A stretch of 64,000 bases of DNA from Drosophila miranda (Eukaryota; Arthropoda; Insecta; Diptera; Drosophilidae): positions 18,086,001-18,150,000 of the forward strand of contig NC_046676.1 of assembly GCF_003369915.1 (NCBI RefSeq), read 5' to 3'. How positions within the stretch are numbered: position 1 is the first letter of the stretch; every line of letters begins with the position of its first letter. A model generated the notes under the pieces. The model saw only the letters and a program-made list of their open reading frames with translations, was not told the origin of the DNA and made no database searches. This document shows, piece by piece, positions 45,501-57,800 of this stretch. The position numbers and the translations under genes are program-made.

Positions 45501-47866
45501 TTCAATTCGTGTCAGAAAATGGCAAACGATGTGTGTGCGTGTGTTGTTTGTGTCCTACGCATCGTTGGCTCCAAAGGGGGGGGAGGTGACGGGATCCACA
45601 GAGCGGGTAAAATTATTTAAGATTTACGATCCCATGTCGCGGGGCACTGTGCCATGATTAGGCTTCTGCGCTCCACACAAGCATTAATGACAACAACAAC
45701 AACAACAACAGCATCAGCAGATAGATCGTAATAGATCGTAAGGAAAACCAAAACAAAAACAACAAGAATAGAGCACAACAATGGACTACGGGGCCTACGC
45801 TCTGAATGTTTGAATATTTGTCTCATTTTGGGTCACAGCAGCAACACTTACACACACACACACACACACACACAAAGGCCAGAAGATTCAAAATATTTTT
45901 AGCACATTCAGGTGTTTAACATGACGATGACGATGACGATGATGATGATCTCTCCCAGGTCCGCACCCTGGGAGATCTTTGATTGTGGGTCACTTGGATT
46001 GTTTTTCGGTGTTTCTGTTGGTTTAGGTCTCAGCATGGATCGTGGTGGGAAGGGGGCCAAATCTGAGGCCAAGGCTACCGAAAGATATCAAAACAAATGA
46101 CGTAGTGCGTAGAGAAATGTTACCTGAATAGAGAGCTCTGAATAGACCTGTGATCCTCTGCTCTGATCTGTATATTTTCAGGCTGCTGCCCGACACCAGT
46201 GTCCGTATTTGGTGAAGCGCTACGAGAAGGAGTTCATCAATCAGGGCGGGAGCAGCGAGTGGCTGCGCGGGCTGGACCACATCCCTGACAAACTACGTGC
46301 CATATACGATATAAATAAAATATTAGCCCATCGTCCCTGGCTGTTGCGCAAGGAGCACATTGAGGTAAGGACATGAAGACAGCTCGCAGTCCAACTAAAT
46401 ATTAAATGAGTATCCTTCCTCCGTCGTCGATAATTCCTGCTGCACACAGCTTTTGACAAAGGGAATAAATAGCTGGTCCCTGTCGGAGGTGGTGCACGCG
46501 ATGGTCCTGCTATCGCATTTCCATTCACTGTCTTCGTTTGTGTTCTCCTGCGGCCTCACACAAAAGCTAGATGGCCTGTCTAGTCCCAAACTGAAGAGTG
46601 CTCCTGCCACGTTGGGGGCACCGGCAACAGCAACAGCAGCAGCAGCAACAGCACCACCACCACAACCACAACCATTGCTGTCCGTTGCCAATGCGGCAAC
46701 CGTTGTCCGACAGACCACCACCACCCCCGTCCACCAGAAAACAGTTTTGGGTGAGATATCACTCAACACCGGCGGCGCCGGCGGCACAAAGCCGGATTAC
46801 AATACCCAAAACGCTGCGAGCAACAATGGAAGTGGAGGTGCACCTGGAGATGGTGCCGGTCCTGCAGCTGGCGGTGGTGGGGCTGGTGCAGCGGCCCTCA
46901 ATGGGTATTTGGGTGAGCAATTAACGGCCAATGGCTGCCTCCCACTCAGTGGCAACTAATCCGCTTGAATTGCAGCAACGGCCCAGCAACTGCCCCAGCA
47001 GCACGGCATCAGTGTGGAGGCCCTGATGGAGCGAATGAAGGTGCTCTCCCAGAACCAGGACGAGTGCAGCGAGGCGGAGCTGAGCAGCCGATTCAAGAAC
47101 GTGGAGATGCAGACCGCCGAACTGGCGGCCGTGACGCCGGGCCCGGCGGTGGCCTTGCCCCCCAATATCTCTCACTATGTGGACGATGCGAATTTCATTT
47201 ACCAGGACTTTGCCCGTCGCGGAGCGGAGAATGTGAACACGTTTCGCATACAGGACTACTCCTGGGAGGATCACGGCTACTCGCTTGTGGATGGGTATGT
47301 GATCGGGCTAACGTCACTCATTCAGAGCTGACTTTCGTCCTCTCTACTCCATAGGTTGTACAACGACGTGGGCACTTATTTGGATGAGAAGTTCCGCTCG
47401 GCCTACAACCTCACGTACTGCACCATGGGTGGGATCAAGAATGTGGACACCTCCAAGTTCCGACGGGCCATCTGGAACTATATTCAGTGCATATACGGCA
47501 TCCGTCACGACGACTACGACTATGGGGAAGTGAATCAGGTAAGATTTTGCCTGGCTTTTCACTATTATTCGATTATACTCATTGATGAAACTGCTTGTCA
47601 CTAGCTGCTTGTCCGACCGCTGAAAATGTTCATAAAGACAGCCTGTTGCTTTCCCGAGCGTATTACCACCAAGGATTATGATAGTGTGCTTGTCGAGCTG
47701 CAGGACAGTGAAAAGGTTTGTGATCCACACACCAGGAATGATTTATCAACTAATTGTTTCGCTATCTACCTCTCAACAGGTTCATGTGAATCTGATGATA
47801 ATGGAAGCCCGCAATCAGGCCGAGTTACTCTATGCTCTGCGCGAGATAATGCGCTATATGACTTGA
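36229..47866 (+). CDS. Sesn: Sestrin, leucine-sensing inhibitor of TORC1
   Basis: Eight exons: 36229-36279, 43452-43631, 46182-46364, 46450-46912, 46976-47294, 47355-47538, 47605-47715 and 47780-47866 (TGA). All are phase-consistent, giving 525 aa. Sestrins bind GATOR2 and restrain TORC1, and have an AhpD-like redox domain. The AhpD Cys is C84 in [10 protein letters not shown]. The GATOR2-binding Asp pair is seen in HDDYDYGE. Leucine-pocket residues equivalent to human SESN2 T374, T377, T386, R390 and E451 are kept ([17 protein letters not shown]). The human W444 position is Leu (L489), as in D. melanogaster. Exon 4 ends with an Ala/Pro/Gly-rich insert and has two in-frame donors. The first exon codes [17 protein letters not shown]; its frame is open upstream through an acceptor at 36194, so a longer N-terminus is possible. 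Introns 1 and 2 are 7.2 and 2.6 kb. Confidence 0.94.
38247..38306. repeat. GTCA/GTCC tandem repeat in Sesn intron 1
   Basis: About 15 tetramers of GTCA with regular GTCC interruptions, so a higher-order unit of about 12-16 bp is visible. Confidence 0.85.
38473..38523. repeat. 8-bp tandem repeat CGGAGTAA
   Basis: Six to seven copies; the last two change to CGGAGTGA. It lies within a broader stretch of degenerate GAGTGA units (38385-38610). Confidence 0.85.
40455..40481. repeat. (GT)n microsatellite
   Basis: About 13 GT units in Sesn intron 1, followed by TTTTG repeats. Confidence 0.95.
40971..41058. repeat. 20-bp minisatellite in Sesn intron 1
   Basis: Four copies plus a partial copy of ACGCCGCTCCATTCTGCTCC; later copies read ACTCTGCTCC. 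Each unit is itself two related 10-mers, so it grew in two steps. Confidence 0.92.
41888..41933. repeat. 6-bp GGGTCT/GGGACT tandem repeat
   Basis: Seven to eight hexamers; the first half is GGGTCT and the second half GGGACT. G-triplets at regular spacing could support a G-quadruplex on this strand. Confidence 0.85.
42527..42558. repeat. CGGTGT hexamer repeat
   Basis: Five copies of CGGTGT near the 3' part of Sesn intron 1. Confidence 0.9.
43632..46181. other. Sesn intron 2 (2.6 kb)
   Basis: GT-AG intron without a supported nested gene. It includes a TATGTA-rich stretch near 44335-44370, a (CAA)n run near 45690-45710 and a (CA)n run at 45850-45874. Confidence 0.6.
45850..45874. repeat. (CA)n microsatellite
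   Basis: About 12 CA units in Sesn intron 2. Confidence 0.95.
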
Positions 47867-50800
47867 TCTCATTAAAAGAATAACTCTATATACGTATATT
47901 ACACCCACACACACACACACACACACAAACAAATGAAAACATGAAACATTTTGAAAGTGCATAAACAAATGCAGCGAAAGGAACAGGAAGAAGAACCAGA
48001 AGTAGGAACCCGAACCCGAACCCGAACCCGAACCAGAATCAGAACCAGTAGCACCGATGCGGGAAATACTCGTAGTCGAAGGAGAAGACAATGATTTGTG
48101 CAATAAAAAATCAAATTCATACCATTTTCGTGTCCATGCAATACATATATATATACTGAAATTTGAAATATTCGTTCCATCTCGTGCCAACGAGATTAGT
48201 CTACAGTGTCTATGATTAGCCAGCAGTGATCTCTCCATTTGAGACACTGATACACTCCTCGTACATACAATATTCAGAAAAACCAAAAACCAAAAAAATG
48301 TATGGAAGAGAAAAAAACTCAGAGCTCAAGAGCTTTCTGTCTGTCTTGTTTACCCTTTCGTGCATGTGCAAGCAATAATCACTGTACATATGTATTATGT
48401 TTTGTTTAGTTATTTTAGTGAAATAAATACAATTTTTATTTTAATTATGCGAATATTGTTTTCTTTTACACAACTATTGATCCACCTTTTACGTCGAACC
48501 GTAATCTTGACTGATTTACTCTTAGTTTTAGTTCCATCCAAAGACAGAAACTAATTGGTGAAACCATTTTACACGTAAGAGCTTTTCTTGTAAGGATATT
48601 AAATACATATATTATATGTATACTATATGTCTATTTTTATGTATCTTATTTATACCTTATACCTTACTTGAAGGGGCATTCAATGTCTATGATATACGTA
48701 AACGAAATGTGACTAATATGTGTATGTGTAAATGAACGTTTCCTTTCCATATTTAGCGAGTTCAGACTACACACAGAATATTTGTAAGCTAAGAATTTAA
48801 CCAATATAACACGAATTTACATTGATGTACACTCAACACAACATATTATCTAGATTAAGTGATATTTAAACTGTATTGACGATACCTCTGACACTAAGGA
48901 TCCGCTTGAAGTCTATCTTTGCCGATGTCCAGGCTGACAGCTTTTTCTGCTTTCTGCTCTAGTGGGTTGTAAAAATTCGAACATTGGCATTCCCTTCATA
49001 ATTCCGTTTCACTATCCTGGCCTGAACTCTCTTTGTTCAATCTCCTAAGCTAATATTCAGTGCGTTCTGTGCAATAAGTACTCACCACTCTATACACATA
49101 ACGTTGCAAATAGCGAATAATCACTGGGTTCGATCATACATAAGTATACAAGTTATACAAAAATCGTCTTGATGAGTACCTATTTGCATCTATGGACATT
49201 CGACTCCATATGCAGGTTTCGCAGGAAATCCTTACGAATTAGTATAGTCTAGAATAATAAGGTACAGAGCAAATATCCAAAAGGAGAAAGGCGGGCAATG
49301 CAAAGTCCGGAAAGTCCTGCGATAAAAGTCGTTGGCAAGTCGCAACACTAAAACTTGCTGAAAGACAAGGATGGGATAGATTTAAGCATCGTTCGATGAA
49401 AAAGAAATGAACAGAAAATAGAAAATGAATTTTTTTTTTAGAATAAGTACACACATACCTAAACCGAAAAGTAAACCGCGAAATAAGAAACATAGTAATG
49501 GACACTTCACAAGACGACACCAAGCAGAGAGCCCAATAAAGCGAGTTAGAACCAAATTGTACATATATCTAACGAGCTATGGAGAGATTCAAAGATGTGA
49601 TCAAAGCAAATATATATAGAAAAAAATGTATTCCTTTGCACATAAATAAGTACATGAAATGAGTATATATATTTGCGATAGCTAATAGTTTATTGCCTAT
49701 ATGGCATCTCTAGTATAAGATATGTTGTGCGTGTTTCAATACATTTATTGAACCTGGTATTCGTAGTGGATGCATAAATATCGGGCAGAAAGAACAGATT
49801 CCGACTCTGATTCCGATTCAATATGCATACAATAAACACTTGTATTCTTTTGTCCGTTTGTCTGTCTGATATCTGATATTGGGTGATTTTGGTCCAATCC
49901 AGTATGCGAACCAATTACCGTCTCACTGTCTCCGCGATCCTTTGCTATTTCCATCGCTATGAGCCACACAATCTTTATACAACAGAACAATAAGTCCGAG
50001 TACTGGGTATTTAATAGTCGGAAAACTCGACTATATCTCTTTAGTTTGTTGTTGTAGTTTTCATGAATGGAACGACAGTGCAACTGAATGGTGAATTATT
50101 ATACATATATTATAATTTCTACACAACATACATATACACACATATACACTCTTTTATCAAGCTCAAAAGAAGGCTGTAATCGGTAGTCACACTAGAGCTG
50201 AAGTTACTCGAATTTAATAGAAGCGCAATAAAGCGACTGTAAGGCAATTGCAAAACAAGCTGGAACGAGTCCAAAAGTAAAATACACTTCAAGCTAAAAC
50301 CTTAAAGTGTATTTTATCTTGCTAGAGGTAAGAATATTTAACAAATTGATGTTTGGAACCGGTTTACACATGGTTGCTGTTTTCAGAAGTCAATTGATTA
50401 AAACCAGTACATTATAGAACATATACGAATACATACATACATATATGTCTGTATGTAGACATGTGAATTTTTCGATGTCTATTAATGCCATTTTTTTTTT
50501 TATCCATACAACCATGTTACCTTCTCAGCATCGATTGGGTTCATTGTTATGGAGAGCACCTCTCGCTTGAATCTAGATGATTGACAAATAAAATAAAATA
50601 AAACTAGATTTTAATTGGGAAAACTCCCTATACTATACGAATAATCAATAAGAATTAAAATGAAAGAATCAGACATACTTATCCCAACATAAACTGAACA
50701 CAAACATAAATGTATTTACACAAACAACACACAAATTTCAATATCTATACATATACATATATACTTATATATCAATATTCAATAATCAATGTTTAAAACC

Positions 50801-51824
50801 TCTTGATGTCGTTGAATAAAAACCCCTCCCCTCGCCCCCACCAACCAATTTTCTTGTGTAAATTCACTGAGTAGCTCCGTGGGGCGGTGTGGTGGAAATT
50901 GAATAATATTTCTTGATTTCGTTAAATACATTTTTGTATATACACGTTTTATTCAATTAGAAATATCATTTATAATCGTACAATTTCAATATGGTTTCCT
51001 TTACAATTAACTCTCATTTATGTATGTACTTAGATTGATTACAGAATTGCTTTTTGTTAATTAATTAATAAGATTGTTTGGTTAAACTAACGTTGAGTTG
51101 AATAAACGTTTAGTTTTGTTTGGGTTTATAAAGAATTAATTATGGTTAAAATACAATAAGTTCACTTCTGATATGGCGACAAAGATACATATTAGGAAAC
51201 CTCTACAAAGCTGCATTTGAATTATTTCATCTCGATTTAATACACATTGGTCCAAAGCAGATTATAATAATCATTAATCATTTCGCTAATACATCGCAAA
51301 GCTTTCTATGTCACATTTACACATATATTTTCAATGATTGTTTGGCGCTGATTTAGGGTCATAATGAACAAAAACAAAACAATCTGAGGCCTACCCATCT
51401 ATCCACCTTTCATCTGTCTCATCGAATGCAACACGGATTCTCAGACCTCAGACCCCACTCCGCTCTGGAATGTGATGGGGTCACCGCTGAGAAGTGCGAT
51501 TCGTACAGTAGCTCGTTTGGGGGGCCATTCATTTTCACATGGGAAATCATACTCGTATATATTATTGTTATTGCAATGTTCAACATTTAGGCACAAAATA
51601 TATTGCTTCTCAATTGGATATACCCATAATAGTTATTATTGCATAGTCGATAGTCGATAGTCGATAGTGGGTGCTCGGGACACCGCCTTTTGTCTTTGTC
51701 TTTCTCTTCGTCTTCTCCTCGAGTCTCGCAACAGTTAAAAACAGAAAAAAATAATAATAATACGTTATATGTCTGCGCTTTGCTTTGCTTGTTAGGAATC
51801 ATGGTTCGAAGATTGACACGTTGT
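47867..51824. other. Convergent 3' UTR region of Sesn and egl
   Basis: No supported gene. The first 200 bp hold a (CA)n run (47906-47927) and a CGAACC hexamer repeat (about 48007-48036), probably in the Sesn 3' UTR. AATAAA at about 48422 is a good candidate for the Sesn end. The rest is AT-rich with many ATACAT-type runs and would contain the egl 3' UTR, whose end I cannot place. Confidence 0.5.
51644..51669. repeat. ATAGTCG tandem repeat
   Basis: Three and a half copies of a 7-bp unit, about 160 bp beyond the egl stop codon and probably in its 3' UTR. Confidence 0.85.
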
Positions 51825-54800
51825 TTATGTGGATGCCACACGCTTCGTGGGCGAGCTGCCAAGCATTGCCGTCTCCTTGGCCCGCTCATGCTCGTCCTGG
51901 AAGAATATCTTGGTGATGACGACGTCGCCGGTGCTCAGGGTCTGCGATTCGGCATCCACCAGCTTCACCACCCGCCTGTCCGTCGTTCTCAGAATGGGCG
52001 TGACACTGCGCTCTCCTTGGCAATTGCAATTCCTATTGCTGTTGAGATAGAGTTCAAGAGCATTAGAGTTTTTGAATTAGCCTGATGTTCTCTGCTAAGA
52101 GACACTCACTTTCTGGACTTTTCGCGTATGATTTGCAAATTATCTGTGGTCGCAATGCTCGAACCCAACTGTTCCTGAATCGAATTGGAAGCCAGTATCT
52201 GTAAAAAAGAAATTAGAAATGTTATAAATTAGTTTACAAATACGATGGGAGCTGTGACGGATGCTCACCTGATCGCATGGCAGCGAGGTGGCTGTCGTCA
52301 GTATGGCCTCTAGCTTATCGATGCGTGCAATGCGATCCATTGACTTGTTCTGCAGTATTTCCTCCAGCATCTGCATGGATTCCGTCAGGCTGGGTGGCTC
52401 AGAGCTGAAGCGCGGCGAAAAGGTGCCCGAGAGGGAATTGTCCGATGGTACAGAGTCCAAGCTGGGAAACATTTCGTTTTCATTGGGTTCCGCCTCGTCT
52501 TCAGAGTCACTTTGATCCCTGCAGGATTCAACAAGGTTCAGTTTGGTTTGGTGTAATTTTATAACTATTTCGGCACTCACTTGCTGGGATTGCCGGCAGA
52601 TTCCATTTTCTCCAGCTTCTTGGCCACCTTGTAGTAGCCCTTGAGGCGTTCCTTTTCATCCTCCGTCAGATCCATGTATCTGTTTATGGTGTATACCACG
52701 ATTAGCTCTTGATCGATTGATTGATTGAAACAGAAGGATTACTCACCGCAGCAGACGTATCTCACGGTTCGAGAGCACAATGCTCTTGCTGGTCTGCGCC
52801 AATTTCAGCTTCAGATCGAACACCTCGGTGCTAACCTTGCGTTGCTTCTTGCGAATCTTCACCTCGTTCGGCTTGATCTGCAGAAGGATTTGCTCCGTGC
52901 ACAGCTCGGAGAAAAGCTGCCTGTTCTCTGGCCTGATCTGCCGCGCCAGACTGCCAAAGAGCTGATCGTGGATGAGCACCAGCACATCCCCAGCCGCGTA
53001 CAGCATCATTTCGCGGGTGAGCGGCCGCTTGGCCCAGAACTTCTGGTCCCGCCTGTATATCTGTTTCAGCTGGTCCTTGATTGGATTGCAGGGTGCATTG
53101 TACTGCTCGCACAGCGAGTTGAGCGATATGTATTTGGCCTTGTAGACCTGCTTGCCGTTCTCCTGGTACTGCAGGATCGCATGCGCCGCCTGTGTGTCGA
53201 ACACGTTGCGCAGCAGGATACCAAACTGCAGATACAGATTGGCCGCATCGTTGCGACAGTCGTGGATGACCTTGATGACCTGCTCGTGCTCCAGCACGGT
53301 CTTCAGGCCACCATCCGTGACCATGGCAGGGCAGGACTGCACATCGAAGAGGAACGCCTCGCCCCGGGCCGTTCCGATTTCAATCAACGTGATTTCGCCC
53401 TTCAGGCCGAGATTGATGCCTTCGCAGTCGAGGGAGACCACAATGCCCTCGTTCTTGGCCGCGTACTTGAGAATGATGTCGGTGACGAACACAGACTGCT
53501 TCACACTGGCTATCACCGTCGTGTTCTGCAGGACCTTGATCTTCCACGTGTCGCCGACAAAGTAGCTATGACTAGGTGATTGATTGGCGTTGGTGGGTGG
53601 GTTGGAGCTGGAGCTGGAGTTTGAGTTGGAGATGGTATTGGGATTGTTTGCTGTGCTCGCATTGGCACTGCTGGAGTTGGAATTGGAGTTGGGATGGGAG
53701 TTGCTGGAATGCAAGGGACTGGCATGCGGAGAACTTTGGTTGGCCAGCGACTGTTTGTCCTTCTCGAGGTTCTCCGCCAGCGTGCGTATGACCAGAGTAT
53801 TTATGCGTTGCTTCAGCGTTTGGTTGACGCTGTTCACTCTCTCCGAGGAAGGATTCGTTGAGGCAGGCACAGGCACAGGCACAGGCACCGTCAGCGGCTG
53901 CTGCTGTTGGATGGGTCCTCCTCCGATGGGGCCATAGCATACATTCCCACCGGGATAGTTGTTCTCGCAGAGATTCTCCAGCTTCAGCTCCGACATGGGC
54001 ACATAGCTGTCGAAGCCAGAGCTCGGCTCCGACTTGGGCTGCCCCAGCTGCCCCTGCCCCTGCCCCTGCCCCCCAATTACATTCGACACGGGTGCGTTCA
54101 GCTTGAAATTGGGCGATGCTATGCTATTGTTGTTGTTGATGCTACTGCTGCTGCTAATGACATTATTGTTGCTGCTCGCACATCCATTGCTGCGCAAAGC
54201 CGGAGACTGCAATCGCTGTTGCACGGAGCTCAAGGCACCTCCACTTCCACCGGCACCCACATCCACCCTGCGGCCTGAATTTGAATTGCTGCCATTGTTG
54301 ATGTTGTTGTTGTTGTTGAGGGCGTTGAACTGCTCCCTGGTCTGGGCCTGGGCCTGCTGGATGTGCGTGTCACTGAGCTTGGGCTTCTGCAGCAGCGTGA
54401 CTAGATTGGCCTGAATGTGAAAGCAGTCGCCGAAGAGCTTTAGGAAGGAGCTCAGGTCGCCGGGCGTCTTGAACATGCGCAGCCACTGATCCTGCGGAAA
54501 GTTGGTGGTCAGCAAATGGAACAGCTGGTCCACCAGCAGCGGCCCCTTGATCTCGATGCACTGCGCGAAGAAGTCGAGCATCTGCTGGGTGCCGCGCGTA
54601 TCGATGTTCGACTGCGGCAGATGGAGACGATCCCTGGCCGGCAGATCAGTCATATTCTCGCTGCCCACCAGCATCACAAAGTCATCGATCACCTTGAACG
54701 TGTCCGTGTGCTTGGTGAGAAAGTCCGTGAACTCCTTGATATGTTGACCTTCAACAAACAAAAAGGAAAAGAGTGAAAAGTGAAAAGTGGAGGCAGACGA

Positions 54801-57800
54801 ACGACTTCTTGAATATACCCAACATACCCGATATGTGACGGACTTGCGGCGAGGCCTGCGACCGATGGCCGAGCAGACTCCGCACCGGCACCTCTGCAGC
54901 GGCCCCGTACTGCAGCATCTTGTTCTTGAAGTAGTCTTTAGCCTCTTGAATGTAGTCGCGCTTGCCGCCGCCACCACCATCGTCCGCGTTGCTGTGCTGG
55001 TAGGCATTCACCTGCACATAGTCCCCGTCCACCAGGAATATTGATGGGTATTGGGCGAGAAATTTCTTCAGACCTGACGAAAGCCAAAGGGAGATGTCAA
55101 TTACAATTAGGTGGAGCCATTAGTGCTTCTGCCCCCGTCTGGCAGTGGCAAAGAATGGTGTAGTGGTTAAGGCAGTAAAAGTGTTGCACCAGCAGCCCAA
55201 ACTTAATTAATTTTCTTGGCCTCTCAATGTGTCAACTCAGTAATTACGTCAAGACTAAGTACTTATTGTTGTTAATTAATTCCCGGGTACCGTGGCGCCC
55301 TGGTACCCAGTCGTTCGATAGTGATAGACGGTGTTCGTCTCTATAGAGAGCCACGCATTCGAGTTGCACCATCATTAAGGAGTAACTTTTGTGTGCATAT
55401 AAAGTTTTCCCCCTTTCATATCGTGGAACTACATATGTCTGGATTCCCATAATTAACAAAACATTGTTGTAATCGCATCATCAAATGACAAACTTACAAT
55501 TCATATCCATATATGAATACAAATCAACGAATACTCGTACATGAACATAGGAATGAATATTCATAGGTCTCTATCCTGTTGCTCTGTGGGGGGGAGGGAA
55601 GGGGTTTTGAAAAGTTGGCAAAAGTTGTTGCTTCAAATAAAGTTAGTTTACAATTACAAAGTACGGTATGCGACGGGTTTGACTGCGAAGGATAGCAAAT
55701 TGTGTGTGTTTTAGGGGGGGGGCTACACTGTGAGAATGTCGGCGTAGGTAACATGTTGGGCTGTTGGTGCATATCAGAACAGTCTAAGGCAAAATACATT
55801 GCGTGTGCATGACGCAAAGTTAGTTACTGAGGTTTTCAATAATTTATTCCAAGTGTAGCTCCAACCAAATGAGAAGAGTATTGTGAACTCAAACCAACCG
55901 ACCGAGCGCACCATTTATTTGATAAATCAGGTCATAGTTGCTGACTGACTGACTGCCACTGTAAGGCCCAAAACGGGACGCGATGCGACCCAACCCTGCT
56001 CCATCATCACCATCATCCGGTATGAAGGTAGGAATGTTACGATGAGTGCCGCTCGACTCTATCCCCCCCCCCTCCACCTCCTCTGCCTTCACAACCATTC
56101 GCTATTGTTTGCGTAATCTGACGTGACAGCAAGGCAAACGCCACGCAGCGTTGGATAGATCAGAGAGCACCACTCCACAGAGAAGGTACTCGGTGCTCGG
56201 TGCTCGGTGCTCGGTCCTCCATTGCGTGCCTCATTGTTGGAACTTGTTTATAATGCTAGGCATAGATTAATTCAATTGCATTTGACATACTGCTCCCTAC
56301 ATACACAACTCCAGGGCGAGACAAACCCGAAACGAGCTCTGATTAATCGAATCGGATAGGCATTATGCAAGGGGATTGTCTACGGATTTGGCGAGTCAAT
56401 CAAAATAGAACGTAATCCCTTAACAAACATCTTACATCTCCGTTTTCCACCCACTTTCCTGCCCCCGTCCAAGGGGCCCTGCCCAATGAGCCACAAAACT
56501 GACAAATGGCTGGAAGGAGTCACCCCCAATCCGAGCTATTTTCTCGAGAGAAATCCCACCGCATTAAGGTCGAGGACCCTGGCAGCATGTGCATAATTCA
56601 ATTTTATGTTTACTTACAGAAATTGAAATTGGTGGCAACTGGCAGAAGGGCGCACCAACTGACGCGCCACAAATCGAAGTTCATAAAAGTTGTAAGCCAC
56701 ACGAAAAAACATTTCAATATTAATATTTATCGAAGGCCACAACCTCTAACCCCAATATGTAATATGCATATCTATGTGTACGACTTTTGTGCATACATAT
56801 GTATGTATATTTGGGTACTTCCCATAGTGCCACAGCCAAATATTATACCAAGTACTTGGCTGGTCCAATATTTGTCTGTTTGTGTGCTTAGCCGCAATTC
56901 TTGGCAAACAAACATTTTTGGCTCTCTTAGTGGAGCGCAGGTGGCAGGTGGCAGGTGGCAGGGGTGCAGGGGAGAGGACTCTGCGGCTGGGGTGGTCGGC
57001 ACATTTTACGGCTCGACCCACTTGGACACATTTCTTATTTTTTTTTTTTCTTTTCTTGCCATGGCAATTTTCAAATGCACCGAGGACACTCGCTATAAAT
57101 TTATGTGTATTTATGGTACATTCTGCTTATTGAAGAAAACGGAAATGTTTCCCCAGTTTCGGGCCCCGAGATGTTGTAAATTCGAATGTGAGGTAGCCGC
57201 AGGCCTGTTGCATGATTGTGGGGGGGCGTAAAAGGGTTATGTCTGCCCATAAATTCAAGATTTTATGCCTCTCAAAAGGAGGGGCAGGGGAATGACACAC
57301 AACTGTAATGGCAGTGCCTGGGCGGTGGGGGTTTCTTAACTCCTAAATTCTTGTACTTCCCCTTTCGCAGGACTCACTTCATTATAGGCTCATTAGAGCC
57401 GCTTTTCCCTTTCCCCTGCTGCCTGACAGTCAAACAGTTCTGTTCTCAATCAATTAGACGCCCAAATGGGCACAAAAGTTCACCTAAAATATAATGAACA
57501 GCAAATTCATTTCTGGCTCCAAACAAATTGTTGTGCTTTTTGCAATTAATGTCAGCTGTGAAGAATAGCAAAAATCAATGCCTCCCCTCCTCCCCGAAAA
57601 CAGTTACCAATTTCCCTCGAAGGGAAAGTTAACAATAACATAAAATGGCTATGGCTATGGAGCATTGAGCACCGGCTGGCGGTAAGGCGTTAAAGGATTT
57701 CCAGTCCCGTCCCGTCCCGTCACCCCTTTTTGCTGCCGTTCGCATAAAATCGTTAAATTTACGACAATGTCTCTCTCTAGCACACACTCTATTTCTCTCT

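Noticed and set aside
49120..49160. GGGTTCGAT resembling a tRNA B box
   Set aside because: No A box, acceptor stem or cloverleaf could be folded around it. I found no tRNA genes in the window.
56506..57231. 241-codon open frame with ATG in egl intron 1
   Set aside because: The composition follows local TATG, GGTGGCA and T-run repeats, no domain is visible, and no splice or promoter context supports it. Conservation testing would be needed to revive it.
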